Below are positions 62,401 to 64,000 of a DNA stretch of 64,000 nt, piece by piece. The stretch lies in assembly GCA_030427205.1 (NCBI GenBank), contig JAUHXC010000024.1, positions 94,316-158,315 on the forward strand, given 5' to 3'. A model generated the notes under the pieces. It did not search any database, had not been told where the DNA came from, and saw only the letters and a list, made by a program, of their open reading frames with translations. The number at the start of each line of letters is the position of its first letter. Within the stretch, counting starts at the first letter, position 1. The position numbers and the translations under genes are program-made. Origin of the DNA: a bacterium. GTDB taxonomy: Bacteria > Myxococcota_A > Bradymonadia > UBA7976 > UBA1532.

Positions 62401-64000
62401 TCGAGGAAGTCGGGCAGGCCACCGTCACCGGTCTCGCGGATCTCGTAGTTGATCGAGCCGCTGTCGGGCGACGTCTCGGCCGCGTCCACCAGGCCGTTGT
62501 CGCCGACCTCACCGTCGACCACGCCGTCGGTGTGCGGCAGATCGTGGCCGGCTTCTTCGGCGTCGAGCGCGCCGTCGCCGTCGCTGTCGAGGTCGAGGCT
62601 GTTGGGCACCCCGTCCCCGTCGGCGTCGGCGTCGTCGTTGCACCGCGGGATGAAGAGCACCCCGTCGAGGAAGTTGCCGGCGCCGCCCGGGTCGAGGCTG
62701 GCGAACTCGAAGCGGGTCAGCGCCTGCCCATCGGGCACGGTGTAGCTGGCGGTGTACTCGGCCCACGCGTCGACGCCCGTCGCAGCGGTCAAGACCTGCA
62801 CGGTCGCACCGGGAGATCCGATGCGCAGCTCCATGTTCTCGACGCCGCCGCGGCCGCGGTGGAAGAAGCGGATGTCGAAGGTGGTGCCGGGCACGGTCGC
62901 GATGTCCTGATAGAGCGCGCCCTGCACGTTGGCGTTGAGCTCGGCGAACTGCCGGCCATCGGCCGCGTTCAGGCCGCCGAAGCCGGGGCCCCACAGCTCC
63001 ATCGCTCCGTCCGCCGCGGTGGTCGACCACCCCGGCACGTTGCCCTGATCGGTGATCAGGTTGCGGTTGTCGTCGACCCGCGGCTCCTCGAGGCTGCCGT
63101 TGATCAGCTGCAGTTGACCTTCGAGGCCGGCGAAGCACTCGTTGGCGTCGGGGATGCCGTCGCCGTCGTCGTCGAGGTCGACCACGTCGGCGACGCCGTC
63201 GCCGTCGGTATCGAGCAGCGGACGGCAGGCGCCGTCGAAGCACTCTTCGCCGTCGGCGCAGTCGTCGTTGGTCTCGCAGGCACCGTCCAGCAACGCGCAG
63301 GCGAAGCTCTCGGCGCACAGCGGGTCGTCGCAGTCGGTGAGGCCGTCGCCGTTGTCGTCGACGCCGTTGGCGCACATCTCGATGAGCCCCTCGCAGCCCG
63401 GCGTCACCGCCAGGCTGGGGAAGCCGGCCATGTCGGGGGTCGAGTAGTACGAGAAGTTGATCCCAGTGCTCTCGATCTGGGTCATCGTCGGCGCGCCGCC
63501 GGAGAAGTCGACATAGCCCAACTCGTCGGTGCCCAGGCTGTCGAACGCGTAGAGCCGCTCGGCGCAGGTGACGCTGTCGTAGGCGAAGCCGAGCGCGGGG
63601 ATCGTCGAGCGATCCTGGTCGAAGGGCCCGACGTACTCCAGCGGCGGCAGCTCGTCGACGGTGCCGGCCATGAGGTCGCAGCTGTACATCGGGAACTGCT
63701 CGAAGGGCACGTCGACGCCGGTGATGAAGCAGTTGCCCGCCGCGTCGAAGGCGATGTCCGCCCCCTGGAACGGCACGGGGAAGTCCAGCACCGGATCGCC
63801 GAGGCCATCGACCAGGTCGAAGCTCCACACCTGCTGGCTGCCCAGCTCGGTGACCCACAGGTTGCCGTCGGGATCGAAGCCGGCCCCGTCGATCCACCCC
63901 GGGAAGAACTCACCCATGACCATCGCGGTGGCGGTGTCGGGGTCGATCGAGATCAACCGCGACATCGCCGGATCGCCGGGCATGTGTTCGAAGCCCCAGA
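59430..64000 (-). CDS. Giant secreted multidomain protein with SRCR, DUF642-like and thrombospondin-like parts (N-terminus beyond edge)
   Basis: The frame is open to the right edge, so the N-terminus is missing; more than 1517 residues are seen. From the N-terminal side: a beta-propeller-like region with WVTELGS; a Cys-rich and TSP3-like block (DTDGDGVADVVDLDDDGDG); a DUF642-like domain (63105-62640) with SLEEPRVDD; an SRCR domain (62370-62035) with TVCDDGW, CRQLGYPGA, CAGDEARLADC and VGITC; a second DUF642-like domain (61815-61310); a PPC-like region; a DUF4215-type unit; a thrombospondin-C-terminal-like domain (60300-59690); and a Cys-rich tail. SRCR domains are rare in bacteria. An adhesive surface role is inferred. 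Confidence 0.85.
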   Translation of the reverse strand, partial: WGFEHMPGDPAMSRLISIDPDTATAMVMGEFFPGWIDGAGFDPDGNLWVTELGSQQVWSFDLVDGLGDPVLDFPVPFQGADIAFDAAGNCFITGVDVPFEQFPMYSCDLMAGTVDELPPLEYVGPFDQDRSTIPALGFAYDSVTCAERLYAFDSLGTDELGYVDFSGGAPTMTQIESTGINFSYYSTPDMAGFPSLAVTPGCEGLIEMCANGVDDNGDGLTDCDDPLCAESFACALLDGACETNDDCADGEECFDGACRPLLDTDGDGVADVVDLDDDGDGIPDANECFAGLEGQLQLINGSLEEPRVDDNRNLITDQGNVPGWSTTAADGAMELWGPGFGGLNAADGRQFAELNANVQGALYQDIATVPGTTFDIRFFHRGRGGVENMELRIGSPGATVQVLTAATGVDAWAEYTASYTVPDGQALTRFEFASLDPGGAGNFLDGVLFIPRCNDDADADGDGVPNSLDLDSDGDGALDAEEAGHDLPHTDGVVDGEVGDNGLVDAAETSPDSGSINYEIRETGDGGLPDFLDPNVGGGGADGDLRLVGGETENTGRLEVFFDGTWGTVCDDGWEGVFGPPGNGIVNADVACRQLGYPGALEHFDAPPGADPIWLDNVICAGDEARLADCPANDVGANNCVHTEDVGITCLLPGECRDDAQCEDGDFCVDGLCEPGCQTDDDCEPGDICNDGQCVASLDFDQDGVPDVRDLDDDNDGILDTEECTPDLSPVRNSSFESPFVPDRGFTYVEPPEQGGDFGWISTIEGEPVEVQAILHATAEVAALGRQFAEANAEIPGGFYQDVQTRPGTLYEWTMYHRGRDGEDTLEIRFGAPGPLEDLTPIRQVTSGNQAWTLISGTYLVPDGQELTRLSFETIASVGGANRGNYIDGFTFTPVCDLDTDGDGLINSRDLDSDGDGINDADEAGHGAPNTDGVVDGGVGGNGVPDAVETSPDSSDVNYEVADSNGDGAADFLTATEDNCADGGDDDGDGDVDCADADCEGDPACGPPPESEAQCADGVDNDGDGQTDCADNDCIGEPTCVVDPIACEEPIAPIVGPGAYAGSTVGAGNEHTPSCQASNSEEQVYSLFAARTATWCLATDAGFDTVLYVRETDCTGQDLGCDDDGGPGTLSELEFRAIHGRTYYVFVDGWNGRTGDYLLNADRGRCGVAEVCDDGIDNDDDGDVDCADAECAGIGACPAAPAPTCGDGNVDDGEECDDGNIDNGDGCDENCALEGGFACEQFDFGLGVEDVLPTPGDNNPSEWSVSGNGFIVTQQRNSQPAHYSTNLPISPTYTATLQVGVRTDADNDGIGWTIGATDNPLTDWQRPYLLFYWRQGTQDDDVYGLGREGLRVARIDGPSTGPELNQLVGDNITLLADGNRYGDERWQDNTNYLVDITGDGDLLQVYVDGVLEFELADTGVDGNLGFFSLSQTQFRAELVSPRELQICEEAADPALAACEEGCSDIARCFQGGVEDPNCVDQCMATPQGQAAGQCIADGLDPDGGACDPAVLLICNGGPPVPN

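Overview
The window is very GC-rich (around 70% by eye) and gene-dense. It looks like a chromosomal segment from a member of the Myxococcota or a close relative. The evidence is the gene families present: a MYXO-CTERM-type C-terminal anchor (Cys, hydrophobic helix, Arg tail), a CarD-family regulator, a Ser/Thr kinase fused to an AAA ATPase and repeat tail, an FHA-sigma54 activator, Cys-rich secreted proteins with DUF4215-type repeats, OmpA with TSP3 repeats, and many lipoproteins. No rRNA, tRNA, CRISPR array or insertion sequence was seen.

Layout. 1-2264 holds a GntR/DUF1648 membrane-protein pair with two clear palindromic operators, and a LysR regulator. 2379-5420 is a single 1013-codon frame that joins a maleylacetate-reductase-like dehydrogenase, an alpha/beta hydrolase and a complete homogentisate-dioxygenase-like protein. 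5424-14865 carries a 2005-residue Cys-rich lipoprotein, a metallo-beta-lactamase-fold hydrolase, a sterol-desaturase-family protein and an SDR. 14903-21168 has prfC, the kinase-ATPase fusion and a divergent FHA-sigma54 activator. 21181-33063 is one long minus-strand array: a fascin-like secreted protein, a papain/C39-like secreted protein, a small envelope protein, a Septu-like defence pair (AAA ATPase plus HNH nuclease), FadL-like porin and lipoprotein, and a 13-heme cytochrome paired with an outer-membrane barrel.

33294-40017 is a minor-pilin and PilY1 operon behind a good sigma54-type promoter. It is followed by bamD, a parvulin-type lipoprotein, a small orphan protein and a CarD-like regulator. 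43995-46939 is an envelope trio (DUF4398-like lipoprotein, OmpA, TPR-barrel). 47010-50781 is a minus-strand run: asd, a MYXO-CTERM protein, an outer-membrane barrel and truA. The rest holds a Cys-rich lipoprotein, two membrane proteins divergently transcribed, a FAH-family enzyme, an envelope barrel-lipoprotein pair, an LD-carboxypeptidase-like protein, and a very large secreted protein with SRCR, DUF642-like and thrombospondin-like parts that runs off the right edge.

The dominant theme is the cell envelope: secretion, outer-membrane assembly (BamD, parvulin), pili, surface Cys-rich proteins and barrels. The most notable items are the three-enzyme fusion with an internal ribosome-binding site, the Septu-like pair whose ATPase has an extra nuclease-like N-terminal domain, and the porin plus 13-heme cytochrome pair. 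All assignments are from reading the sequence; no database search was run.
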